DNA from: Streptomyces sp. CG1
GTDB taxonomy: Bacteria > Actinomycetota > Actinomycetes > Streptomycetales > Streptomycetaceae
Direction: 5' to 3'
DNA length: 64,000 nt
NCBI RefSeq assembly: GCF_041080625.1
Contig: NZ_CP163518.1
Span: 4,092,001 to 4,156,000 of the forward strand
A program made the position numbers and the translations under genes. Shown piece after piece: positions 33,710-41,651 of the stretch. Within the stretch, counting starts at the first letter, position 1, and the number at the start of each line of letters is the position of its first letter. The notes beneath the pieces are model-generated. The model saw nothing but the letters and a program-made list of their open reading frames with translations. It was not told where the DNA came from and made no database searches.

Positions 33710-34132
33710 TCAGTACGCTTCTACGACCTTGACCTCTTCCTCGGTGACCTCGCCGTCCAGGATCCGGAACGAGCGGAACTGGAACTCGCCGAGGCCGTCG
33801 GTGTCGGCGGTGGAGACGAGGACGTAGTGGGCGCCGGGCTCGTTGGCGTAGGAGATGTCGGTCCGGGACGGGTAGGCCTCGGTCGCGGTGTGGGAGTGGT
33901 AGATGATCACCGGCTCCTCGTCGCGGTCGTCCAACTCGCGGTAGAGCTTGAGCAGGTCCTGCGAGTCGAACTCGTAGAACGTGGGCGAGCGGGCCGCGTT
34001 CAGCATCGGGATGAACCGCTCGGGCCGGCCGGCGCCCACGGGGCCGGCGACCATGCCGCACGCCTCGTCGGGGTGGTCCTCGCGCGCGTGGGCGACGATC
34101 TTGTCGTACAGGGCCTGGGTGATGGTCAGCAT
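33710..34132 (-). CDS. mec: JAMM/MPN+ metallopeptidase Mec (CysO-cysteine hydrolase/processing)
   Basis: A 140-residue zinc peptidase. The motif H-S-H-x7-S-x2-D is complete (His79, His81, Ser89, Asp92), and Glu23 may act as the catalytic base. In the mycobacterial pathway Mec releases cysteine from CysO-Cys; in relatives it also trims residues after the diglycine of sulfur carriers. Both uses fit the adjacent cysO with its extra C-terminal residues. It lies 80 bases upstream of the leader peptide on the same strand. Confidence 0.93.
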   Translation of the reverse strand: MLTITQALYDKIVAHAREDHPDEACGMVAGPVGAGRPERFIPMLNAARSPTFYEFDSQDLLKLYRELDDRDEEPVIIYHSHTATEAYPSRTDISYANEPGAHYVLVSTADTDGLGEFQFRSFRILDGEVTEEEVKVVEAY

Positions 34133-34152
34133 GACGGTCAGGATAAGCAGAG

Positions 34153-34189
34153 GGGCCGCCCCGTACCGAGGTGTGGTACGGGACGGCCC
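34153..34189 (-). terminator. Long hairpin between the permease stop and mec start
   Basis: GGGCCGCCCCGTACC pairs with GGTACGGGACGGCCC (14 of 15), loop 7 bases, lying in the gap before mec and after the upstream permease gene. Confidence 0.75.
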
Positions 34190-34276
34190 ATATGCTGGAC
34201 GTCCTGAGCGGCGGCCGGCGAGGATGCCACGAGTACCCTCGCCGACCGAACGTCCTTTCCGTTGGTCTTACGGTGC

Positions 34277-35713
34277 TCAGCGCTTGCGGAAGGCCGCGGC
34301 CTCCGGGTTGCGGCGCCGGAGCACCCAGTAGGACACGCCGAGGATCGCGCCCCACAGCGGAGCACAGTACAGCGAGACCCGGGCATCCTTGTCGATACCC
34401 ATGAGCACGATCACCATGAAGATGAAGAGCAGCGCGAAGACGCTGGTGTACGGCGCTCCCGGCGCACGGAACTCGCTCTGCGGCAGCTCCCCGCGGTTCG
34501 CCTTCGCCCGGTAGCGGATCTGGCAGACCAGGATGACGATCCAGGCCCACATGCCGGAGATGGTCGCGAAGGACACCACGTAGTCGAACGCCTTGCCCGG
34601 CCACTGGTAGTTGATCCAGACGCCGACCAGCATCAGCACGGCGGAGAACGTGGTGCCGGCCAGCGGGGTACCGCTGCGCGTCAGCTTGGTGAAGAACTTC
34701 GGTCCCTGGCCGTTGAGCGCCAGGTCACGCAGCATGCGGCCGGTGGAGTACATACCGGAGTTGCAGGAGGACAGCGCGGCCGTGAGGACCACGAAGTTCA
34801 CGATGCCGGCGCCGACGGACAGGCCCATCTTCTGGAAGGCGGCCACGAAGGGGCTCACACCGGGGTGGAACTCGGTCCACGGCACGACCGACAGGATCAT
34901 GATCAGCGCGCCGACGTAGAAGACGGCGATGCGCCACGGCACGGTGTTGATCGCCTTCGGCAGCACCTTCTTGGGGTCCTTGGACTCGCCCGCGGTGACA
35001 CCGACCAGCTCGACGGCGAGGAAGGCGAACATGACCATCTGCAGGGTCATCAGCGTGTTGCCGATGCCGTGCGGGAAGAAGCCGCCGTCGTTCCACAGGT
35101 GGCTGACCGAGGCGGTCTTTCCCGCGTCCGAGAAGCCGATCGTCAGGATGCCGGCGCAGATCAGGATCATGCCGATGATCGCGGTGACCTTGACCATGGA
35201 GAACCAGAACTCCAGCTCACCGAAGAGCTTCACGGAGATCAGGTTGGCGGCGTACAGCACGATCGTGAAGACCAGGGCCGAGACCCACTGTGGGATGTCG
35301 AACCAGTACGTCATGTAGGCGGCCGCGGCCGTGACCTCGGTGATGCCGGTGACCACCCAGAACAGCCAGTACGTCCAGCCGGTGACGAAGCCCGCGAAGG
35401 GGCCGATGAACTCGCGCGCGTACTCGGAGAACGAACCCGACACCGGGCGGTACATCAGCAGCTCGCCGAGCGCCCGCATGATCAGGAAGATCACCAGGCC
35501 CGCGACCGCATACGCCAGGATCAGGCTGGGGCCGGCCTTGGAAATGCCCTTGCCCGCGCCGAGGAACAGGCCGGTGCCGATGGCACCGCCGATGGCGATC
35601 ATCTGGATCTGCCGGGACCCGAGCCCGCGCTGATACCCCTCGCCGCCCTCGCCGTCCGCGGCCCGCGCGGCCTCATTGCTGTCGCGAAGCTGGTCGACCT
35701 GCGCTGAGGTCAT
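34277..35713 (-). CDS. Amino-acid permease (APC superfamily, AAT type)
   Basis: A 478-residue transporter with 12 predicted helices. The AAT-family start is seen: R-Q-I-Q-M-I-A-I-G-G-A-I-G-T-G-L-F-L-G-A-G. Other landmarks are G-E-L-L-M-Y-R-P-V-S-G-S-F and E-F-W-F-S-M-V-K-V. It imports an amino acid with protons; the substrate may be an aromatic or branched amino acid, D-Ser/Ala or GABA, which cannot be told here. ATG 35713 is chosen (GGAGAAAGG upstream). It probably has its own promoter within 35714-36088. Confidence 0.93.
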   Translation of the reverse strand: MTSAQVDQLRDSNEAARAADGEGGEGYQRGLGSRQIQMIAIGGAIGTGLFLGAGKGISKAGPSLILAYAVAGLVIFLIMRALGELLMYRPVSGSFSEYAREFIGPFAGFVTGWTYWLFWVVTGITEVTAAAAYMTYWFDIPQWVSALVFTIVLYAANLISVKLFGELEFWFSMVKVTAIIGMILICAGILTIGFSDAGKTASVSHLWNDGGFFPHGIGNTLMTLQMVMFAFLAVELVGVTAGESKDPKKVLPKAINTVPWRIAVFYVGALIMILSVVPWTEFHPGVSPFVAAFQKMGLSVGAGIVNFVVLTAALSSCNSGMYSTGRMLRDLALNGQGPKFFTKLTRSGTPLAGTTFSAVLMLVGVWINYQWPGKAFDYVVSFATISGMWAWIVILVCQIRYRAKANRGELPQSEFRAPGAPYTSVFALLFIFMVIVLMGIDKDARVSLYCAPLWGAILGVSYWVLRRRNPEAAAFRKR

Positions 35714-36088
35714 GTGTGGTGCGCCTTTCTCCATGCCGACCCGGGCCAGTCGTCGGCCTCGGATCGGGTTTCGATCCCCCCGGATGATGGAGTTGAGCGG
35801 GCTCACAGAGGCGCGGGTGCGTGCCTGCCTCTTCGGGTCCGCTCATGCCTGGCCGACGGTCGTCGGCTCGGTGGCGCACCCGGCCGGACATGGGTGGTGT
35901 CGGCCGGGCGATCGTGAAGATTTATCACGGCCGCAATATTGATCACGGGGGCGGGTTGTGGCGCACCACACAGGGAAAAGCGGACAAAGATCGAGCAATC
36001 GCGACAAACCCGGCCGCAACGGTAACGAGATCGTTATCCGGATCTGAGCGTCCGCTGAGCGAACACCCGTGCACCGTAAATGCCGCAG
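35714..36088. other. Non-coding gap before the permease gene
   Basis: About 375 bases without a supported gene. The right half (35910-36075) is unusually AT-rich for this genome (T-T-T-A-T-C-A-C-G-G-C-C-G-C-A-A-T-A-T-T). It contains GGTAACGAGATCGTTATCC (36021-36039), an almost perfect palindrome, a likely operator. Confidence 0.45.
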
Positions 36089-36694
36089 TCAGGGCATCAG
36101 CGTGCCGACCAGGGTCTCCTGGAGCCCGCCCAGCCACAGATAGGCCATCACCATCGGCTTGCGCGGGTCCTCGTCGGGGAGCCGGTAGAGCAGATCGGTG
36201 TCGTCCTCGTCGGTGATCTCCAGCCGGGTGCCGATGGCGAGCCGCAGGTCGTTGAGGGCGCTGAGCCACTGCCGGGACTCCTGCGGGGCCAGCTTCAGCA
36301 CCGCCCCGCCCTGGTCCACCGGGGAGAGCGCGTCCAGGGCGCGGATCACCGCGAGCGCGTTCTCGCGCTTGCCGGCCCTGAGGTCGTTCTCGGTGTAACG
36401 GCGGAACTCGGCGGAGTGGGCCCGTCGCTCCTCGGCGTCGGCGGGTGAGTCCGGGGCCTTCTCCGGGTCGCTGTAGGCGTCCGGGAAGAGCCGGTGCAGC
36501 ACCGGGTCGGCGGGCGGCTCGCTCGGGCCCTCCGCGAACAGCTCGGCGAGCGGGTCCTGCGGGGCGTCGGCGCCGGGCCCGGGACCGATCAGCTCCAGGA
36601 GCTGGACGGCCAGCGACCGGATGATGGAGATCTCGACGTCGTCGAGTGCGACGGCCGCGCCGCCGCCGGGGAGCGGTTCGAAATGTCCGGGCAT
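36089..36694 (-). CDS. DUF2017 family protein
   Basis: A 201-residue protein with the DUF2017 opening P-G-H-F-E-P-L-P-G-G-G-A-A-V-A-L-D-D-V-E and a closing Y-L-W-L-G-G-L-Q-E-T-L-V. The family is almost always encoded beside clpS in actinobacteria, as here (13 bases apart), but its biochemical role is unknown. ATG 36694 begins the family domain; the longer frame overlaps clpS. Probably co-transcribed with clpS. Confidence 0.9.
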   Translation of the reverse strand: MPGHFEPLPGGGAAVALDDVEISIIRSLAVQLLELIGPGPGADAPQDPLAELFAEGPSEPPADPVLHRLFPDAYSDPEKAPDSPADAEERRAHSAEFRRYTENDLRAGKRENALAVIRALDALSPVDQGGAVLKLAPQESRQWLSALNDLRLAIGTRLEITDEDDTDLLYRLPDEDPRKPMVMAYLWLGGLQETLVGTLMP

Positions 36695-36707
36695 GTAAAT
36701 GGGTTCG

Positions 36708-37025
36708 CTACTTCCGGTCCTGCTGCAGGGTGGCCCACAGACCGTAACCGTGCATCGCCTGCACGTCGCGCTCCATCTCCTCGCGGGTCCCGCTGGAGAC
36801 GACCGCCCGGCCCTTGTGGTGGACGTCGAGCATGAGCTTGGTGGCCTTGTCCTTGGAGTAGCCGAAGTACGCCTGGAAGACATACGTCACATAGCTCATG
36901 AGGTTGACCGGGTCGTTGTGCACGATCGTGACCCAGGGGACGTCGGGCTCGGGTACGGCGAAGACCTCCTCCGCCGACTCGGTGCGTTCGATCTCTACGG
37001 GCGCGGGTGACGTCACGGTGCCCAT
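36708..37025 (-). CDS. clpS: ATP-dependent Clp protease adaptor ClpS
   Basis: A 105-residue adaptor that recognises N-degron residues and delivers proteins to ClpAP/ClpCP. Features are [21 protein letters not shown], with the Asp of the N-degron pocket in H-N-D, then the [13 protein letters not shown] helix. ATG 37025 is chosen because M-G-T-V-T-S-P-A-P matches related proteins. Divergent from pncB with a short gap. Confidence 0.95.
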   Translation of the reverse strand: MGTVTSPAPVEIERTESAEEVFAVPEPDVPWVTIVHNDPVNLMSYVTYVFQAYFGYSKDKATKLMLDVHHKGRAVVSSGTREEMERDVQAMHGYGLWATLQQDRK

Positions 37026-37082
37026 GCTGCCACGCTCAGCGAAAATCGTCACACTGACGAGATGGGGGTACTATCCATTGCC

Positions 37083-38429
37083 ATGAACACAGCGGACCTT
37101 GGACTGCCGGTGGATGTTCCCTCGACGGCGCTCTTCACGGACCAGTACGAGCTGACGATGCTGCAGGCCGCGCTGAAGGCCGGTACGGCCGAACGGCGCA
37201 GCGTGTTCGAGGTCTTCACCCGGCGGCTGCCGAACGGGCGCCGCTACGGCGTGGTCGCCGGCACCGGGCGTGTCCTGGACACGGTGGAGAACTTCCGCTT
37301 CGACGCGGGCGTCCTCGGCTTCCTGCGCGAGCGGAAGATCGTCGACGAGGACACCCTGACGTGGCTCGCCGGCTACCGCTTCAGCGGGGACATCTGGGGC
37401 TACCCCGAGGGCGAGGTCTACTTCCCCGGCTCGCCGATCATGCGGGTCGAGGGCACCTTCGCCGAGTGCGTGCTGCTGGAGACGGTCATCCTCTCCATCC
37501 TCAACCACGACTCGGCGATCGCCGCGGCCGCCTCCCGCATGGCCTCGGCCGCCGGGGAGCGCCCGCTGATCGAGATGGGCGCCCGCCGCACCCATGAGCT
37601 GGCGGCGGTGGCCGCGTCCCGGGCGGCGTACGTCGGCGGCTTCGCGACCACCTCCGACCTGGCGGCCGGCTTCCGCTACGGCATCCCGACCGTCGGCACC
37701 TCGGCCCACGCCTTCACCCTGCTGCACGACCGCGAGCGGGACGCCTTCCAGGCCCAGGTCGACACCCTCGGCCGCGGCACCACCCTGCTCGTGGACACCT
37801 ACGACGTCGCCCAGGCCGTCCGTACGGCGGTGGAGGTGGCCGGCCCCGAACTGGGCGCGGTCCGCATCGACTCCGGTGACCTGCTGCTCGTGGCACACCG
37901 CGTGCGGCAGCAGCTGGACGAGCTGGGCGCCACCCACACGAAGATCGTCGTGACCTCCGACCTGGACGAGTACGCGATCGCCTCCCTCGCCGCCGCCCCG
38001 GTGGACGCGTACGGCGTCGGCACCCAGCTGGTCACCGGCTCCGGGCACCCGACCTGCTCCATGGTCTACAAGCTGGTCGCCCGCGCCGAGTCCGGCGACG
38101 CCGAGGCGCCGCTGGTACCGGTCGCCAAGAAGTCCAGCGGCGGCAAGACCTCCATCGGGGGCCGCAAGTGGGCGGCGCGCCGGCTGGACGAGGACGGGGT
38201 GGCGGAGGCCGAGGTCGTGGGCACCGGCCCGGTGCCGGCGGAGCTGGCCGACCACCAGCTGCTGGTCGAGCTGATCAAGGGCGGTGACGTGGTCACCCGT
38301 GAACCACTGGATGTCCCCCGGGACCGCCACATCGCCGCCCGGGAGAATCTCCCGCTCTCCGCTACCCAGCTCTCCCGAGGGGAACCCGTGATTCCGACGG
38401 AGTACGTCACCGGGCACTCGGGTAGCTAG
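37083..38429 (+). CDS. pncB: Nicotinate phosphoribosyltransferase
   Basis: A 448-residue enzyme that makes nicotinate mononucleotide from nicotinate, PRPP and ATP in NAD salvage. Visible are A-L-F-T-D-Q-Y-E-L-T-M-L near the start, F-E-V-F-T-R-R-L-P, G-T-S-A-H-A-F (the phosphorylated His loop region) and the R-I-D-S-G-D-L site. ATG 37083 (M-N-T-A-D-L-G-L-P) is preferred; an ATG at 37062 is in frame but adds a weak start. Followed by pncA, completing salvage from nicotinamide. Confidence 0.96.
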   Translation: MNTADLGLPVDVPSTALFTDQYELTMLQAALKAGTAERRSVFEVFTRRLPNGRRYGVVAGTGRVLDTVENFRFDAGVLGFLRERKIVDEDTLTWLAGYRFSGDIWGYPEGEVYFPGSPIMRVEGTFAECVLLETVILSILNHDSAIAAAASRMASAAGERPLIEMGARRTHELAAVAASRAAYVGGFATTSDLAAGFRYGIPTVGTSAHAFTLLHDRERDAFQAQVDTLGRGTTLLVDTYDVAQAVRTAVEVAGPELGAVRIDSGDLLLVAHRVRQQLDELGATHTKIVVTSDLDEYAIASLAAAPVDAYGVGTQLVTGSGHPTCSMVYKLVARAESGDAEAPLVPVAKKSSGGKTSIGGRKWAARRLDEDGVAEAEVVGTGPVPAELADHQLLVELIKGGDVVTREPLDVPRDRHIAARENLPLSATQLSRGEPVIPTEYVTGHSGS

Positions 38430-38530
38430 AGCGGGACCACCGTCCGCCGCCGCGCCCGCCCGCCCCCTCCCGCACGGGCCCGGAAGTCTCTAGGCTCAGT
38501 TACTTAACTCTTAGTCGAAGGACACCCACC

Positions 38531-39124
38531 ATGCGCCGCGCGTTGATCGTCGTAGATGTGCAGAACGACTTCTGCGAGGGGGGCAGCCTCGCGGTGGCCG
38601 GGGGTGCGGACGTGGCCGCCGCGGTCACGGAACTGATCGGCCAGGCCGCGGGCACCGGATACCGCCATGTGGTGGCCACCCGGGACCACCACATCGCCCC
38701 CGGCGGCCACTTCGCCGACGACCCCGACTTCGTCCACTCCTGGCCCGCGCACTGTGTCGCGGGCACGGAGGGCGTCGGCTTCCACCCGAACTTCGCCCCT
38801 GCCGTCGCCTCCGGCGCCGTCGACGCCGTCTTCGACAAGGGCGCGTACTCGGCCGCCTACAGCGGCTTCGAGGGCGCCGACGAGAACGGCGTCCCCCTGG
38901 CCGACTGGCTCCGCGCCCGCCACATCGACGAGGTCGACGTGGTGGGGATAGCCACCGACCACTGCGTACGCGCCACCGCCCTGGACGCCTCGAGAGAGGG
39001 CTTCCGCACGCAGGTCCTGCTGGACCTGACGGCGGGGGTCGCCCCCGAGACGACCGAGCGGGCGTTGGAGGAAATGCGGGCAGCAGGAGTGGAACTCACG
39101 GGCAAGCCCGTGGTCAGTGGCTAG
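38531..39124 (+). CDS. pncA: Nicotinamidase
   Basis: A 197-residue isochorismatase-fold enzyme that deamidates nicotinamide to nicotinate, the substrate of PncB. The catalytic triad is Asp9 (V-D-V-Q-N-D-F), Lys103 (F-D-K-G-A-Y) and Cys145 (T-D-H-C-V-R), with metal ligands in T-R-D-H-H. Length is normal. About 100 bases separate it from pncB on the same strand, so a separate promoter or shared transcript is possible. Confidence 0.96.
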   Translation: MRRALIVVDVQNDFCEGGSLAVAGGADVAAAVTELIGQAAGTGYRHVVATRDHHIAPGGHFADDPDFVHSWPAHCVAGTEGVGFHPNFAPAVASGAVDAVFDKGAYSAAYSGFEGADENGVPLADWLRARHIDEVDVVGIATDHCVRATALDASREGFRTQVLLDLTAGVAPETTERALEEMRAAGVELTGKPVVSG

Positions 39125-39132
39125 CAGAAACC

Positions 39133-39453
39133 CTATTGCACCACCGCTGACCTGCGAAGAAGCGTCCGGATCGGGTGCCACAGCTCATTCACCATGACAC
39201 CGTTGTCGGCCGGTGCCGTGCGCCATATCAGCCCGTCCGGATGGTGCAGCACCGCCGTGACCTCGTCCGGCGTAGGAGGCGCGGCGTTCCCCCGGAGGTA
39301 GATCGCACGCAACCCCAGGTTGCGGAGCCTGGTCAGGGCTCGGGCGCGGTTCTGGGCGTGCACCAGTACCCGCACCGCGGCGGAGCCATAGGGCAGATTC
39401 AGCGCCACCACGACCGTGCCGTTCGGCAGTCTGCAGAAGCCTCCAGCGGCCAT
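39133..39453 (-). CDS. Conserved small protein of unknown function
   Basis: A 106-residue protein of mixed alpha/beta build with L-P-Y-G-S-A-A-V-R-V-L-V-H and N-E-L-W-H-P-I-R-T-L-L near the end. It carries no signal peptide or membrane segment and no family I can name. The stop lies eight bases past the convergent pncA stop. Confidence 0.7.
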   Translation of the reverse strand: MAAGGFCRLPNGTVVVALNLPYGSAAVRVLVHAQNRARALTRLRNLGLRAIYLRGNAAPPTPDEVTAVLHHPDGLIWRTAPADNGVMVNELWHPIRTLLRRSAVVQ

Positions 39454-39574
39454 GCGGTCACATCCCCGTTTTCGTCGGTGTCAATAAGCGGTCCACAGGA
39501 CGCACCTAAACACGAGCGGCGGCAACCCGCCAAGAGGCTGCCGCCAATACGCGCCTGACCTGCGAAAACGTGGA

Positions 39575-40156
39575 TTAGTTCACTGCTGGACCAACCTTGA
39601 GCAAGATCGTCGCTCCATTCCTGGCCTCCTTGACGATCGCGATCTTGGTGTTGGCGTCAGTGACCTTCACGCTTCCGGTGGGGTTCGCCGGGTCGTAGTA
39701 GGTGCCGGTGTGGCCGTTGAAGACCGGCACCCCCTTCGAGGCCTTGACCACCGTCGGGACGTCCGCCCGGTGGAGCGTGATGCCGTCCGTGTCCGCCCGA
39801 GAGGTGTCCCACTTCCAGGTCAACAGGCCGTTCTGGTACGGGTAGCGCTCCACCCAGCCGGGCCGCTTGACCGAACCGAAGTTGTACGGGCCGGTCTTGA
39901 GCGTCTTGTCGTAGGACACGTACTGCCGGTTCTCGGCGAGGTAGTACTGCTTATGGTCCTTGGCGAAGGACGCACCGACGCGGGAGAAGCCGTTCGCGGT
40001 CCAACCGGCGTCCTGTGTCTCGGCGTTGCCGGAGAAGACCTGCGAACCGTCGGTGGTCACGGTGATGCACGACAGCTTCTTGTGCGTCTGCGAGAAGCCG
40101 GTCGACCGCCGCGGGCCGGGCCTGGGTGCTCTGAACGTCCAGGATCTGCTGGTCAC
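39575..40156 (-). pseudogene. C-terminal remnant of an M6 (immune inhibitor A-like) metalloprotease
   Basis: A 193-codon frame whose middle and end resemble the post-catalytic part of secreted M6 proteases: K-Q-Y-Y-L-A-E-N-R-Q-Y-V-S-Y-D-K-T-L-K-T-G-P-Y-N-F, P-Y-Q-N-G-L-L, then V-P-V-F-N-G-H-T-G-T-Y-Y-D-P. The zinc site HExxH, the signal peptide and the segment normally between W-D-T-S and the last domain are missing, so at least two deletions have occurred. GTG 40156 has a GGAGG before it, so a protein could still be made, but without protease activity. Function of any product is doubtful. Confidence 0.62.
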
Positions 40157-40424
40157 TTGAGTTCCTCCCCCGTGTCTGTTTGGCGCGTTCAAGTGACGCG
40201 ATTTGACTAGACGTTTAGAAGAAGAGACAGATCTTGACTTGCTTTGGTCAACTGTCCTAGGTGGAGTCAACCGGTGCTTTACGGAGGACGTGCTCCCTGT
40301 GCGCCCCCCGTGCACCGGTACCGTGGGTTAGGTCACGCTTACCAGGCGGCTCGTTCGGGCATGCACGCGAAGAGAGTCGAATGGCACCTCCAATCACCCG
40401 AAGACTTCCGAGGACACGATTGCC

Positions 40425-40670
40425 ATGCCTCGTCCGACTGCCGCACAGCTCGTTTACGGTTCCTGCACCGTGATCTTCTCGACGCTCGCCATGCTGCTGC
40501 TGTCCCAGACGAGTTCGGGCCTCGGGATCACCGTCATCGCCCTCGCGGCGCTGGCCCTAGGGCTGCTCGTGGCGATGACGGTGCCGCTGCCACAGGCCCC
40601 CGCGGCCGAGGCACCGGCTGGATCCGCCGAGTCCGCACCCAAGGAGCAGCCGGTGTCCACGGCACTCTGA
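40425..40670 (+). CDS. Small two-helix membrane protein
   Basis: An 81-residue protein with two hydrophobic segments (about 9-27 and 33-52) and a polar Ala/Pro/Glu tail, probably cytoplasmic or on the outer face. No known domain. ATG 40425 is preceded by GAGGA at a loose spacing. It ends just before a strong terminator. Confidence 0.68.
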   Translation: MPRPTAAQLVYGSCTVIFSTLAMLLLSQTSSGLGITVIALAALALGLLVAMTVPLPQAPAAEAPAGSAESAPKEQPVSTAL

Positions 40671-40684
40671 GCGGCGCACACGAG

Positions 40685-40720
40685 AGCGGCGGGTCCGTGA
40701 AAGGTCACGGACCCGCCGCT
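40685..40720. terminator. Perfect terminator between small membrane protein and RDD gene
   Basis: A 16-bp perfect stem AGCGGCGGGTCCGTGA/TCACGGACCCGCCGCT with loop AAGG, followed by TT. Serves both convergent transcripts. Confidence 0.93.
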
Positions 40721-40755
40721 TTCGTCTGCACCGCCGTTGTCGTGTGCGCCGCCGT

Positions 40756-41553
40756 TCAACGGGTGCTGACCACCACCGTCTTGGCCGCCTTGTCGTGCAG
40801 GCCCTGTTTGTACGGCTTGTCGAAGTAGCTCCAACCGCCGCTGATCACCGTCCAGATGCAGGCACAGCAGAAGGCGAACGGCACCCAGAGCACCAGGGCG
40901 CGGATCAGGTTGGTCTGCACCGAGGGCGTGGCGCCGTCGTCCAGGTTCGCCACCCGCATGCTGAGCCACTGCTTGCCGAGGGTCTGGCCGTACTTGCTCA
41001 TCATGAAGGTGTCGTAGGCGACGTACAGCACGGCCGCGATGACGGACTGGCCCACGGACTTGCCGACCTCGACGTGGTCTCCGTTGACGTTGTACTCGCG
41101 CACGCCGAACGCCCAGGTGAGCAGCCAGACGACGATGCCGACGAGGATCATGTCCACGATCCGCGCGAGCGTCCGCCGGGCGCTGTCGGCGAGCGGGGGC
41201 ATACCGGCCAGCGGGTCACCGGGGTAACCGCCGGGACCGGGACCGTAGGGGCCACCGCCGTACGGTCCGCCCCCGTAGGGGGGAGGCTGGCCGCCACCGT
41301 AAGGGGGTGGCTGCTGGCCTCCGTAGGGGGGAGGCTGGCCACCCCCCGGAGGTGGTTGCGGGCCGCCTGGCGGGGGTGGCTGGCCGCCGGGGGGCGGTTG
41401 CGGACCCCCGCCGCCGGGTGGTGGGGGCTGCTGGGCGCCGCCGTACGGGGTGTCGTACGGCGAGCCCGACCCCTGGTCCGACGGGGGCCGCTTCCTGAAC
41501 GGGTCGTCCTCGGGGGGCTGCTCTCCCGAGCCGGGGGGCGGTTCGCTGCTCAT
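40756..41553 (-). CDS. RDD-family membrane protein with Pro/Gly-rich tail
   Basis: A 265-residue protein. The first 115 residues are Pro/Gly/Gln/Tyr repeats (G-G-Q-P-P-P-Y-G-G-G units), disordered and cytoplasmic. An RDD domain of about 140 residues follows, with three membrane helices and the motifs A-R-I-V-D and G-Q-T-L-G-K-Q. RDD proteins are of mixed function, some linked to ion or nucleotide transport. ATG 41553 (M-S-S-E-P-P-P) starts before the repeat region. A second RDD gene lies immediately upstream, so the pair is an operon. Confidence 0.88.
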   Translation of the reverse strand: MSSEPPPGSGEQPPEDDPFRKRPPSDQGSGSPYDTPYGGAQQPPPPGGGGPQPPPGGQPPPPGGPQPPPGGGQPPPYGGQQPPPYGGGQPPPYGGGPYGGGPYGPGPGGYPGDPLAGMPPLADSARRTLARIVDMILVGIVVWLLTWAFGVREYNVNGDHVEVGKSVGQSVIAAVLYVAYDTFMMSKYGQTLGKQWLSMRVANLDDGATPSVQTNLIRALVLWVPFAFCCACIWTVISGGWSYFDKPYKQGLHDKAAKTVVVSTR

Positions 41554-41651
41554 GGCCCGAGTGGACCGCGAACGCCCCGGCTCCGCACCCGGCGGGCCGC
41601 CGTACGGAGTACCGGGTACGGCGTTCCGGGGGCCGCTGCGCCGGCCGGTGC

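Noticed and set aside
40156..40315. Upstream extension of the M6 remnant as coding
   Set aside because: The added residues are Arg/Ser-rich, the region is AT-rich and promoter-like, and the GTG at 40156 has a good binding site.
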